Notes under the pieces: model-generated
The model's input: only the letters and a program-made list of their open reading frames with translations
The model's database searches: none
What the model was told of the DNA's origin: nothing
Assembly (NCBI GenBank): GCA_009829735.1
Contig: CM020620.1
Span: 20,248,020-20,312,019, forward strand
Source: Pyropia yezoensis
Lineage: Eukaryota > Rhodophyta > Bangiophyceae > Bangiales > Bangiaceae
Direction: 5' to 3'
Length of the DNA: 64,000 nt
Part shown: positions 42,532 through 52,223 of the stretch, piece by piece
Layout of the letters: the number at the start of each line of letters is the position of its first letter
Position numbering within the stretch: position 1 is the stretch's first letter
Position numbers and translations under genes: made by a program

Positions 42532-43629
42532 CTACTCACTCCCCGTAAAGCGCTCAGAGGAGCCGAGGTACTCAACCACGGTCCGCATGACATGCACAGG
42601 GCAGTTGCCCTTGTGTGACAACCACTCTTCAATCTCGCCGCTGTGAAACACGCACATACACGGCAGGCGGCGCACCTTGTCCCCAGCCACGACATGCACA
42701 GGGCAGTTGCCCTTGTGTGACAACCACTCTTCAATCTCGCCGCTGTGAAACACGCACATACACGGCAGGCGGCGCACCTTGTCCCCAGCCTGAAACTCTT
42801 CCAAACAGATGCTGCACGGGTCCTCAGCACCAGCCGCGTCTGCAGCCTGCAGTGTGAACGACGGGAGCATAGACATTGCCCATGCGGGCACCGGGCACAT
42901 GCCACCGGCCCCGCCGCCAGCGCCCCCCACGGGCACGCGCAGACCCGCTGGCAGTGCCGGCCTCGGCCCGCGCACCACAGGGGCGTTGGCCACCGGCCCA
43001 GACGGGGGGGCAGTCGCCACAGAAGCCGCACGCATCGTACCCACATCAGGCACCGGGGACATGCCCGGAAGCGAGACATCGACGTGCATCACGGGCACGC
43101 GCAGACCCGCTGGCAGTGCCGGCCACGGCCCGTGCGCCACAGGGGCGTTGGCCACCAGCCCAGACGGGGGGGCAGTCGCCACCACCCCCGCCGCAGACCC
43201 CCCCTGTGGGATAGAGCCCGCCTGTGGTACACGGCCCATCACAAAGACAACCTGGCCCCGCGAGCCATGGGGCGTCGTCGCCGCCGTGCTGAGGTTGTCG
43301 AGCGCGGCGCTCAGAGTGCCGGCGGGCGCCGTCGCGGCTGTGGATGACCCCGGCATGGCCGCTGCACCCTGGGAGGCATCGACAGGATCTGTGGCCGTGT
43401 CATCGGTCAAATCGATGATGGGCGGGGGGACAGGAGCCCCCCCGTGGACCCCCGCCGAGTACCCCACCGCTCCGCTACCCGTCAAGAGCGCGATATCCGC
43501 CTCCGCTCTTTCCGATGAGCGCCCAGTCCGCTCGGCCAACCGAGAGGACCGCCGGGGGGGCCGGCGCCCGTGCCGCTCCCCCGTGTCGTCATCCGAGCTG
43601 CGCCGCTGGTAGTTGCGGTCAGCCGACAT
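42532..43629 (-). CDS. Degenerate RING-H2-like protein with duplicated finger half, 365 aa
   Basis: The ATG at 43629 gives MSADRNYQRRSSDDD; poly-C on the sense strand (43707-43734) lies about 80 bases upstream. The N-terminal 80 residues are basic and Ser/Arg-rich, the middle is Pro/Ala-rich with two related GPXPALPAGLRVPV repeats, and the C-terminus carries DPCSICLEEFQAGDKVRRLPC, the start of a RING-H2 finger. In the second half the usual H-x-FH-x2-C is replaced by CMCVFHSGEIEEWL and the last CPxC by CPVH, so two or three zinc ligands are changed. A segment of 34 residues covering this half (AGDKVRRLPC to CPVHV) is repeated once exactly. RING-H2 proteins are ubiquitin E3 ligases; whether this one binds zinc is doubtful. 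Confidence 0.7.
   Translation of the reverse strand: MSADRNYQRRSSDDDTGERHGRRPPRRSSRLAERTGRSSERAEADIALLTGSGAVGYSAGVHGGAPVPPPIIDLTDDTATDPVDASQGAAAMPGSSTAATAPAGTLSAALDNLSTAATTPHGSRGQVVFVMGRVPQAGSIPQGGSAAGVVATAPPSGLVANAPVAHGPWPALPAGLRVPVMHVDVSLPGMSPVPDVGTMRAASVATAPPSGPVANAPVVRGPRPALPAGLRVPVGGAGGGAGGMCPVPAWAMSMLPSFTLQAADAAGAEDPCSICLEEFQAGDKVRRLPCMCVFHSGEIEEWLSHKGNCPVHVVAGDKVRRLPCMCVFHSGEIEEWLSHKGNCPVHVMRTVVEYLGSSERFTGSE
42589..42792 (-). repeat. Identical 102-bp tandem duplication inside the RING-like gene
   Basis: CATGCACAGGGCAGTTGCCC at 42591 recurs at 42693; the two 102-bp copies look identical and in frame (34 codons), so the event is very recent or an assembly error. Confidence 0.9.
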
Positions 43630-43701
43630 GATCCAGGCCCGGCTGGGGTTTGGGACGGGCGAGGCGGGTGCAAAAAAACAGTTTGTGGAGGGCCACGAGG
43701 G

Positions 43702-43736
<35 letters not shown>

Positions 43737-46299
43737 GAGCGGGAAGGCTGGCGGAGAGCCCACACAGGCCGACGCGCATCCGTCCTGGGAAGGGGGCCGC
43801 CCGCGGGGGAACGGTACTGTGGTGCTGGCAAAGAGGCTACAGGCCCCACGCGTCTCCTCCCTGGTAATCCGAGAGGCGCCTTGCACGAGGCAGATCAGGT
43901 CCGGTCTCAATACAATAGATTGGGAGCCTGTGATACCATGCCCAGGCCCAAGCACGTCCCGTGTTTCTTGTGCTGGGCCGACAGGACCGACCTCACTCAA
44001 ACACAGGGTGGAAAGGCGTGCTTGACCACATTCGTGATTGCGTCAGGAGAGGGGGTGTCACACTCCCAAACTGCGCCCTATCCCCTCGACGAATGCTGTG
44101 TGGCCACTGCGCTGTGGGGCACGGCGTGTGCCGTCCGCGCAGTGATCCTTGAGCCGGGATCCTTGCCAAGCCTGTTTTTCAGCCGTTACGCCACTCCGCG
44201 ACTTGTCAAGTGGCCCCCTGAACCCCCCTCCACACCCCCGTGCGGGCCGACTGTTTATTTTTGTCTTCGTCTATGAGGCGCGTTAATTGCCTATAGATGT
44301 CGCCTTCCCACCATTTTTTATGAGGGTAAGCCAAGACGCACAGCGACGGTGCGTACCACAAGATGGAAGAAAAGGTGGGTTTTTGCCGTCGTTCAGGCGG
44401 GGTATGGCCGGCGGGGACGGCCGCTGGGGATGGCCGGCGAGGACAGCCGGAGGGGCTTACCTGTGGCGATTGCCTGCGGCAATTACCGGCGGGGACGGCC
44501 GGAGGGGCCTGCCCGCGGCGATTGCCCGCGGGGGCGGCCTGCAGGAGTGGCGTGCGGTAGCGGCCGAATGGGGCGGCGTGCGGCAGTGGCCGGCCGCCGC
44601 CGTGGCGAGCGGCGGGGCGGGTCGGGGGGGGGGGGGGGGGGGGGGGGGTGCCGGTGGAGGTGGCTTGTGGCGATTGTACACTACGGTGGCCGGCTGCAGG
44701 GGCCGGCGGTAATGCACTGCGGTGGTGGGCCGCTGCAGGGGGCCGCCTTCGTGGCCGGCGACAGGGGCCAGCGGTGGGGGCCAGCTGTGACGCCTGGCGG
44801 CAGCGGTCCATGCGGGGTGTCCTGTGGCGGTGGGTAGCGGCGGTCTGGGGCTTGAGGAAGTTAACAAGAGCAACTAAGAAGCTCTTTCAGATGGGCCACG
44901 CCTCTCCGCATCACTTTATCCGTTTACTTCCGCCGTGCAAAAGAAGTCTCCATATAACAACTCTCGGTGCCAGGTTCATCGTTAGATGCCTGGTAACGGG
45001 GGGGGAGGGCCCGTTTCAAAAGTTTGACCACTCGAGGAGCCATTATAGAGCCAGCTGAGAGCCCAGAGTGTGCCAGTCCCTGCACGCGTCGTGCTCGCAG
45101 GCGGCAGAGGCGAGCTGCCGCACCGCACCCCAGGTGCAACCGGGAGGAGTGGTGCGAGAAGATGGCGGGCAGCAGCAGCCTGTGGCAGTGGCCGGCGAGT
45201 GTGCCTTGTGGCGGGGGCAGGTGAGGGTGGCCGACATGGGTAACCGGCGGAGATTGCCTGCGGTGGTGGCCTGCGGCGGCTGCGGAGGCGGTGGCCTGCT
45301 GGGGTGGCCGGTGGGGGTGGCCGGCGGCGGCGCTCGACGGCTTTTGCATGCGGCAGTGGCCTTGGGGATGGCTGGCGTGGTTGGCCGGCGGTGGTGGCTG
45401 GCGGCGGCGGGGACAGGAGGCTGCGGCCGGCGGCAGTGGCCTCCGGGATGGCTGGCGTGGTTGGCCAGCGGTGGTGGCTGGCGGCAGTGGCGTGGGGTGG
45501 CTGCTGGCAGTGGCGTGGGGTGGCTGCCGGCGGGGGGGACAGGAGGCTGTGGCCGGCGGGGGTGGCTGGCGGCGATGGTGAGCGGTGGCGATGGCGACCT
45601 GAGGTTTCGACCTGAGGTTTCATGCGGCGGTAACCGGTGCGGATGGTCGGTGAGGGTTGCTGGCCAGGATGGCCGGTGGTTGCGGCGGGAAGCGGCTGAT
45701 GTAGCAGGGAAAGAGCGGCTGCTACCGGCGTGGGTGCGGCTGGTACCGGCATAGAGCGGCGTCTGCTGTGGCCGGGGCGGCGGCTGCTGCTGAGGGGGGG
45801 GGGGCGGTGGCTAACACTGGCGGGGGAGGGGGGTCGGTGGGTGCCACCGGGGGTGGGTAGCTGCTTCCGGTGGTGGGCCGTTGCTACTGAGGGCGAGGCG
45901 GCTCCTCCCGCTGCTGCAGCCGGGGAGGGGGGGGGGGGGGGGGGGGGGCTGTTGGTACGCGTGTGGAGTGACTGCTACCGATGGGGGGCCGCTGGTACCG
46001 GCGGAGGGTGCGGCTGCTGCAGTCAGGCGGGTGGCACAGTGCTTGGGTTAGGGCTAGGGGCAGTTGTTGCCTACACGACCCGGGAAGGCCCTCCGGCTGG
46101 AGCAGCGTCGAGGTGGGGAAGCAAAGTTAGGTTGACGGCAAGGGGGGGCAGAGATGAATCAAACAAAGACGCCCAGTCCGAGTTGTACAGCGCGTACAGG
46201 GCAGTCGCCATCGCCCAAACGGGCGCGTCGGGTGGTCAATGTATAGAAAACACATCGTACCAGAGTAGAATCGAATGAGATTTGGGGGCCCCTACCACA
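43630..46299. other. Intergenic with degenerate GC minisatellite
   Basis: 43707-43734 is poly-G. From about 44390 to 45620 the sequence is a degenerate repeat of short units such as GTGGCCGGCGG and GGTGGCTGGCGG, which yields repetitive open frames in all phases. A poly-G run lies at about 44626-44648. No gene is supportable. Confidence 0.5.
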
Positions 46300-46903
46300 A
46301 CAGAAACGCTGTACCAGCGACCAGCCTCTGCAATGTGTTAAGGCGATGAGAGCTAAGGGCGGTGAGAGCCGTCCACCACAGGAAAAGCATGGTCGTGGGC
46401 GGGCGCACTGTCCGCCCCCACCAGCATACGCCGCAGCGTGTACAGACGATGAGAGCCGTCCACCACAGGAAAGGCATGGTCGTGGGCGGGCGCACTGTCC
46501 GCCCCCACCAGCATACGCCGCAGCGTGTACAGGCGATGAGAGCCGTCCACCACAGGAAAGGCATGGTCGTGGGCGGAGCGACCAAACTCTCGATGCACGC
46601 ACATCCGTGTCAATCGAGGCCGCGTAGCCAGCTCCATGGAACGACAAGAGAGGAGGGACGTCGCGGTCCACGTTGCCCAACGTTGCGATCACCGCCATAG
46701 GACGGACGGTGGCGGCGCCCTTCGCCGGTACCACTACCAGATCCACCCCCGTTGCGGTCATCACCGCCACCACCGCCGCTGACACCGACACGAGGGCATC
46801 CGCCGTATGGACCACCGTCGTGACCAACACGGCCGCATCCAGAGCTACCGGTGCTGTCGTCGTCGAGTTCGTGGTCATGATGGCCACCACCATTGGCGTC
46901 CAT
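46300..46903 (-). pseudogene. Probable decayed gene with ParB/DGQHR-like motif
   Basis: No single frame spans the locus. Going along the minus strand, an ATG at 46903 opens MDANGGGHHDHELDDDSTGS. A second frame then carries GVDLVVVPAKGAATVRPM followed by AVIATLGNVDRDVPPLL, which reads like a conserved strand-helix pattern, and a third frame carries HDHAFPVVDGSHRLYTLRRM, similar to the DGxHR motif of ParB-like and DGQHR-domain proteins. The last piece is repeated by an 87-bp tandem array. Two frame changes (near 46770 and 46600) plus the array suggest a broken gene; hidden introns or base errors are possible alternatives. Confidence 0.35.
46367..46585. repeat. 87-bp tandem repeat, 2.5 copies
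   Basis: GGAAAAGCATGGTCGTGGGC at 46381 recurs at 46468 and 46555. The unit is 29 codons long, so it preserves every frame it passes through. Confidence 0.92.
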
Positions 46904-47076
46904 CACAGTCGATATGCCCCCGAACCGCCCAGAGGTCTCAGGTTGCCGTCGAGGACTACAGGGAATCGGGAAGGATTGTTCTTCGGCTGGAAAAAAATCG
47001 GCAGCCGGAAAAGGCGGTGTGGAAAGGCGGGGGACGTCCGTCGAGTCGAGGGGGAACTGGCCGGCAGGACGACGGC

Positions 47077-47235
47077 GGTTGGCGGGAGTGAACAGGAACG
47101 GGACGCGCACAACTGTACGTGTGACTCAGCGCCCTCATCACAAGACCCGCCACCGCGCGGTTGGTGGGAGTGAACAGGAACGGGACGCGCACAACTGTAC
47201 GTGTCACTCAGCGCCCTGTTCACAAGACCCGCCCA
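47077..47235. repeat. 82-bp tandem duplication
   Basis: GGGAGTGAACAGGAACGGGA at 47084 recurs at 47166, followed by CGCGCACAACTGTACGTGT in both copies. Confidence 0.9.
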
Positions 47236-47407
47236 GCGCCTCCGACAAACGATTTGTGGGGTGTGAAAAAAATCAACAACAAACAAAGCTGCCTCATGCC
47301 ATTACACAACCATTTCAGGGGGTATTTAACGGTAACAAGTATCGCGACTTACACTGACGAGTGTGACGGGGAGGAAGCCGTCAAGATCAGGGGGGGGGGG
47401 GGGTGCT

Positions 47408-47421
47408 GTTATGTACATAAC
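47408..47421. repeat. Dispersed palindrome GTTATGTACATAAC
   Basis: Same 14-bp palindrome as the 32.6-kb array, here single, right after a poly-G run. Confidence 0.9.
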
Positions 47422-47737
47422 GCGACACAGATCGAGTGGCCCCCAACCCCAAGACTTGTCAACACAGCGGATCGGGCACTCGATCACATGAATGTGGTTC
47501 AGAGGCGGCTTGACCGTTTATTCGGTGGCAAATCACGCGGACTGATCTTGCGAACGAAATCGACAGACATAAAATATACGGACGATCGTGCCCATTTTTG
47601 CAGTCGATGACGATGGTGCATGATGCGGCACGGGATTTCTGCGCGGTTTGATGAAGAACGATTCATGTGGTTGTGTTTTGTACAAAACGAGTGCGGCCGC
47701 AAAAGAGCGACCTGGAGGACCAACACGCACTGGTGTC

Positions 47738-47751
47738 GTTATGTACATAAC
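47738..47751. repeat. Dispersed palindrome GTTATGTACATAAC
   Basis: Second single copy in this neighbourhood, 330 bp from the first. Confidence 0.9.
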
Positions 47752-48229
47752 ACGGACCCGCCCTGGTTCCCTGTCTTGGAGAACGTCGGAACACGTAGTA
47801 ATTGATCGTGGTATGCATTTCATGCCACGTGGCGTCCAACGTGAGTACTTGAATGCTGGACGCGTACCTGGATCACTTGTGCTCACTGAGCAAGAACGAA
47901 GCAGCGGCATCATTAACCATCCGACATTTCTACCCGGTGTGTGTCTGTGTGGATACGCGGGCCGCGCCCCACACAGTTGTAGCAGGAGGTGCATGGCCAG
48001 TGCACTGGACGAGGTACCACGCCCGCCGTGGACAGAACCGTGAGAGCATAGGTCGCTTGGGTGGAGAGTGTCCACGCACCAGTCCTGTCTGTTCTGTGCA
48101 CAAGTTACCTCGTGATTGGTGCACAACGCCACCTGCTCACACGTCCCCTGTAGGATACGAGCGAGGTACACCAGCGGATGCGTTGGGGAAAGCCCAGCAG
48201 TCTTGCAGCGTCGACCGGCGACGGAGTTC

Positions 48230-48945
48230 GTCCATGGCTTCTGCCATGCACACCTGCCAAGCACGCCTGCGCACGCGCCGCGACCCGCCGGGAGGCCAAG
48301 GACGCGCGCGCACCCGCCACGACCGGGCGGGCGGGATGCCAGATACGGCCGAGTACTCCGCGGCGACCCGACCACCAGCCAAACGCGGCGGCGCACCAGC
48401 GGCGGCCCATCGGCGGGGAACCAGCGGCGACCAGCCGGGTGGCGAAATGCACCGGCTCAACCGCTACGACCGGGCGGGAGCCAGGAGCGGCCGAGCACCC
48501 GTGGCAGACTGCCAGACAGAACAGCCAGGCCGAGAACCCGCCGCGACCACCCAGAAGGTGAAGCGCGGCCAGGCACGCACCGCTACCCGCCGCAACCAGA
48601 CGGCCGCCCAAAAAGGAGTCGTGGAATGATCCGCGAGGAACCAACGGCCGTCCAATAGCGGTGGGGCATCAGCAGTTACCCGACGGCCAGCCAAAAGCAC
48701 CAGCGCACCTGCGGCGACCAGACGAGAGACCACAAGCGGCCGAGCACCCGCGGCCACCCGACCGCCGGCCGAAAGTGGCCGAGCACCCGCCCGACGCGGC
48801 GGACAGCCAAAACGCGACGGCGCACCAGTGGCGAGCCGCCGGCAATGCAGCTCAAAGCGCCCGCGCGCGCAACGGTCCCGTTCCGGCGGGCGGCAGAGGA
48901 CGCCCGCACGCGCGCCGGCACCCACCCAGCCCGCGACGGTGAGCA
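48230..48945. repeat. Degenerate GC-rich minisatellite
   Basis: Short irregular units rich in CGGCGAC, ACCAGCGGC and GCACCCGC give repetitive frames (for example runs of RRVAAGA on the minus strand). Similar in style to 44390-45620. Confidence 0.6.
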
Positions 48946-49574
48946 CACATCGGGTGCCCCCATTGGCCCCAAGACGTGGTCGACTTTGGGGAGCACATAA
49001 CTGACGGTACTTTTGCCTTTCCTCCTCATAGTTTAGAGAGAACAAGTGGCTTCAGAAAATGAAAAATACCATCTGACTCCCTCCCAGTCTCCTCTACAAA
49101 GTGGTATGTCGTACATCTCATGCAGTACACAGAGACCAAGGATCGCATCGAGAGTGGTCGACATTAGGTCCAGACTGGCTACGCTACAAAGTGCGTGGAC
49201 ACGCTGAGCGCTGAGCAGCACACGTGGCCTGCCTAATCGAGGGATCTTGGACGCCGTCCGGCCCTGCTGTAAGCGCGGTCGGGTCGCCCATGGAAACTGC
49301 GGACACGTCTCGCATTGGCAAGATGCGACACTCGTTCCGGCCCCCTGCCCTGCCAGCGATGTCTGTATATTGAAGCGGCCCGCACGCACGCCGCCCCCTC
49401 ACCGTGAAGCCGCATCACCACGCGCCATTGTCGGGACGCCCGCCCACCCACGCCGTCGCGCCACCACGACCCTCCTTTGCGACTTGCCCGATCGTCGTCT
49501 GGGCTGGGTTGGTGACCAGGGTTGGTCGGGGCGGGGGGGGGGAGGCGGGGGGGGGGGAAGGGGGAAGGGCGTCG

Positions 49575-49805
49575 CCAGGGAGGTGGATCGGCGGCTTGGC
49601 CGTAGGGGGGAGCACGGGCGCGGCGGCTCTGTTGGGGGAGGGGGGCGGATCGCGCCAGCACGGTCGGCGCGGTTTTTCAAACGGCGCCGGCACCGCTGCT
49701 GGCGTGCCGCCCCCGAGCCGCGCCCCGCCCCACAGCCGCGTGGCCTCTTCGTTGCTCCTTGCCCCCCCCCTCGCCCGCCTCCCGGGGTGGTGGCCAAGTC
49801 GGCGG
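49575..49805 (-). repeat. Inverted copy of the helicase-upstream repeat
   Basis: Reverse-complemented, this stretch aligns with 40189-40430: it keeps GGGGCGCGGCTCGGGGGC, CACGCCAGCAGCGG and CCCCCAACAGAGCCGCCGCG in the same order. It is a dispersed, more diverged copy. Confidence 0.8.
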
Positions 49806-50030
49806 GTGGTGGTGGCGGTGCGGTGCGTGTGTCGCCTGTGAGACGGGTTTTCGAGAGCAGCAGCCCCCCCCGGGGAACGTTGCCGTCATGCCGGGGCATG
49901 CGGCGCACAGCCTTCATGGTGGGGCGGCTCACTTTGCTGTCGATGTGTTTGTAGACTACTTACGCTTTTTGGCTTGCTCACGGGTGCCCCCGGCGCCGCC
50001 GCTTCCCGTATCAGCGAGGACGCCGCGGCA

Positions 50031-50331
50031 ATGTGTCACGGCGGAATGGCCCTAGCAGCGGTGGCCGTGGCTGTCCAGTGGGAGAACCTGTACTGTGTGG
50101 CTGCCCGTGCGAGTGTCGGGCGCCCTCCGGCTCGGGAGCAGCCGGTGGCCTGCGAGCACGTGCCCACGGCCTTGCTCATTGCGTGTCGCGCCGTCTGTCG
50201 GCGGCTGCAGAGTTGTGGCCTGGCGGCGGACGCGGCGGAAGCCGATCAAGAGCCCGTGCGGCTGATCTACTCTCTGATGGCGTTCAACGAGGCTGAGGGG
50301 CTGTCCGTCGCCATTGCCGAGCTGGCCCTCC
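50031..50331 (+). CDS. Possible truncated gene ending in the gap
   Basis: An ATG at 50031 (MCHGGMALAAVAVAVQWENL) opens a frame that continues without stop for 100 codons into the N-run, with a balanced helical composition (ALLIACRAVCRRLQSCGL, SLMAFNEAEGLSVAIAELAL) unlike the poly-proline noise around it. No domain is recognised. It could be the 5' part of a host gene interrupted by the retrotransposon, or an exon whose splice acceptor lies just upstream. Confidence 0.35.
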
Positions 50332-50831
50332 NNNNNNNNNNNNNNNNNNNNNNNNNNNNNNNNNNNNNNNNNNNNNNNNNNNNNNNNNNNNNNNNNNNNN
50401 NNNNNNNNNNNNNNNNNNNNNNNNNNNNNNNNNNNNNNNNNNNNNNNNNNNNNNNNNNNNNNNNNNNNNNNNNNNNNNNNNNNNNNNNNNNNNNNNNNNN
50501 NNNNNNNNNNNNNNNNNNNNNNNNNNNNNNNNNNNNNNNNNNNNNNNNNNNNNNNNNNNNNNNNNNNNNNNNNNNNNNNNNNNNNNNNNNNNNNNNNNNN
50601 NNNNNNNNNNNNNNNNNNNNNNNNNNNNNNNNNNNNNNNNNNNNNNNNNNNNNNNNNNNNNNNNNNNNNNNNNNNNNNNNNNNNNNNNNNNNNNNNNNNN
50701 NNNNNNNNNNNNNNNNNNNNNNNNNNNNNNNNNNNNNNNNNNNNNNNNNNNNNNNNNNNNNNNNNNNNNNNNNNNNNNNNNNNNNNNNNNNNNNNNNNNN
50801 NNNNNNNNNNNNNNNNNNNNNNNNNNNNNNN
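50332..50831. other. Assembly gap, 500 N
   Basis: Exactly 500 N, flanks unrelated. It probably hides the retrotransposon 5' LTR and leader. Confidence 0.98.
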
Positions 50832-50843
50832 AGAGGCACCGCT

Positions 50844-52223
50844 ATGACTGGTTCTACGGGTCTTCCTGAGACTTCGACTCCTGGGACCGGCCAAGCTTTT
50901 CCTCCCCTTGCGTCCTATGGGGCGGGGAGCTCCAAGACCGGTGACCGGAGCAGCCGTAGGCGTCGGCGTCGTCGCCGCCGCTCTAGCACCAGCGAGACCA
51001 GTTCCTCCAGCTCTGAGGAGGGATATGACTGGGATGCATCTCCCGGTCCTACCCGGCGCAGGCTAGTCGAGTTCGACTTCCCTGCCCACCAAGTGGGAGA
51101 TGCCACCCTGAACAAGGTCACGTATTGGGGTAACTACCGGCTGGAGAACCAAGACCAAGGTTACACCCGGAAAATGGCCAAGAAGATGGCATCCCTGAAC
51201 CGGCGAATGCAGCCGAGCTTTGGGGGACATCCTAAGTTTTCCGGGAAGAGACCGGCGCTTATCTTTGCCTTCCTGCGCCGGTTTGTCAAGGCATGCAATG
51301 ACAACGATGTGTCCGAGGGCAAGGCTCTCTATCTCCTGGTTAACTTCATGACCGGAGAAGCGGAACAGCGGTTCGCACAGGTTCTACCAGACTCTGCCGG
51401 GCACATTGTTGGACGTACCGTCGCGAGTTATCCGGAGGCGGTCAACTGGCTCCTGTCCAACTACGCAGACGCGGACTCCCTGCGTAAGGCAGTCGGTAGG
51501 CTGAACCGGGCAACCATGGAGAGACAAGAGACTCCAGAGGCGTTCGCCCGTCGTGTCCGGGAGATGAGCGATGCTTGTGGCAACGTTTACCCTGAGGACA
51601 GGCTCAAGATGATCTTCTCGGAGGGGCTTCCTGAATATCTTCAAGTGGATGCGGAGAACTACAACCAGGAACATCAAGAACATACCTTCCAGCAGTTGAT
51701 GGCCTACACCCAGGGCAAGCACCGGCAAGCCAAGGCCCTCCAGGCTCCTATGGTATCAACTCCCAAGCCGTTGTCGCGAGTTCGTCCCGGACCCGACAAG
51801 TATAAGGGAGGTGATAACCCTGTACCGGTACTCGCAGTTGGCGAGGCCTCACCCATGGAGTCAAGGGACAAGTGGGGCGGCTTCGTTTCTAAGGAGCAAC
51901 CTTCCCTGGTCGCCCCCAAGCAGATCAGGAACCAGCGGTTCCGGTCTTGCTGGCTGTGCCAGAAGGAGGATCATATGTCCTACCAGTGCCCGACCATTCC
52001 CGAGGATCTCCAGGAGAAACTCAAGCGTCAAGGACTGGTGTTTGCAAAGGCGGTCAACTGGGCTGACCGGCGGGCACCCTCCAAGATGGACAAGGCACAG
52101 GTACATGCCATCCGAGTGGCAACCTTACAGAGCATCACGGAGGCTCTGGCAAGGGAAGCTCCTACGGACTTTGACCTGGAGACCGAAACCTCTAAGGACT
52201 CCTCGGACCCGGGAAACGAGTAG
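50844..52223 (+). CDS. gag: Gag polyprotein of the retrotransposon, 459 aa
   Basis: The ATG at 50844 lies 13 bases after the gap and starts a Ser/Arg-rich basic head (an R9 run near residue 35). A central capsid-like region follows (about 130-300), with the retrotransposon Gag pattern around FAFLRRFVKACNDND, NFMTGEAEQRFAQV and RQETPEAFARRVREMSD. One CCHC zinc knuckle (CWLCQKEDHMSYQC) sits near residue 370 for RNA packaging. The stop TAG at 52221 is preceded by the slippery heptamer. Intact frame. Confidence 0.88.
   Translation: MTGSTGLPETSTPGTGQAFPPLASYGAGSSKTGDRSSRRRRRRRRRSSTSETSSSSSEEGYDWDASPGPTRRRLVEFDFPAHQVGDATLNKVTYWGNYRLENQDQGYTRKMAKKMASLNRRMQPSFGGHPKFSGKRPALIFAFLRRFVKACNDNDVSEGKALYLLVNFMTGEAEQRFAQVLPDSAGHIVGRTVASYPEAVNWLLSNYADADSLRKAVGRLNRATMERQETPEAFARRVREMSDACGNVYPEDRLKMIFSEGLPEYLQVDAENYNQEHQEHTFQQLMAYTQGKHRQAKALQAPMVSTPKPLSRVRPGPDKYKGGDNPVPVLAVGEASPMESRDKWGGFVSKEQPSLVAPKQIRNQRFRSCWLCQKEDHMSYQCPTIPEDLQEKLKRQGLVFAKAVNWADRRAPSKMDKAQVHAIRVATLQSITEALAREAPTDFDLETETSKDSSDPGNE
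52211..52217 (+). promoter_or_regulatory. GGGAAAC slippery heptamer, candidate -1 frameshift site
   Basis: In the gag frame the bases read as G GGA AAC, the X XXY YYZ form required for -1 ribosomal frameshifting, one codon before the gag stop. The pol frame is the -1 frame and is open from 52196 (after a TAA at 52193), so gag and pol overlap by 28 bases exactly around the site. The first pol-frame ATG is far inside (52409). No strong stem-loop is obvious within 10 bases downstream. Confidence 0.8.

Larger units (their letters stand above)
46904..50030. other. Intergenic, repeat-rich, no supportable gene
   Basis: Holds an 82-bp tandem pair, two dispersed palindromes, a degenerate GC minisatellite, and the inverted copy of the repeat found upstream of the helicase. 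Long frames here (for example 47533-48396 minus) cross palindromes and repeats and show no domain. Confidence 0.45.

Noticed and set aside
44349-45754. Gly/Trp-rich or His/Pro-rich repeat proteins
   Set aside because: Periodic frames occur in several phases and both strands, as expected from a degenerate GC minisatellite.
47533-48396. 287-codon minus-strand frame
   Set aside because: Contains the dispersed palindrome and degenerate repeats, and no protein domain.
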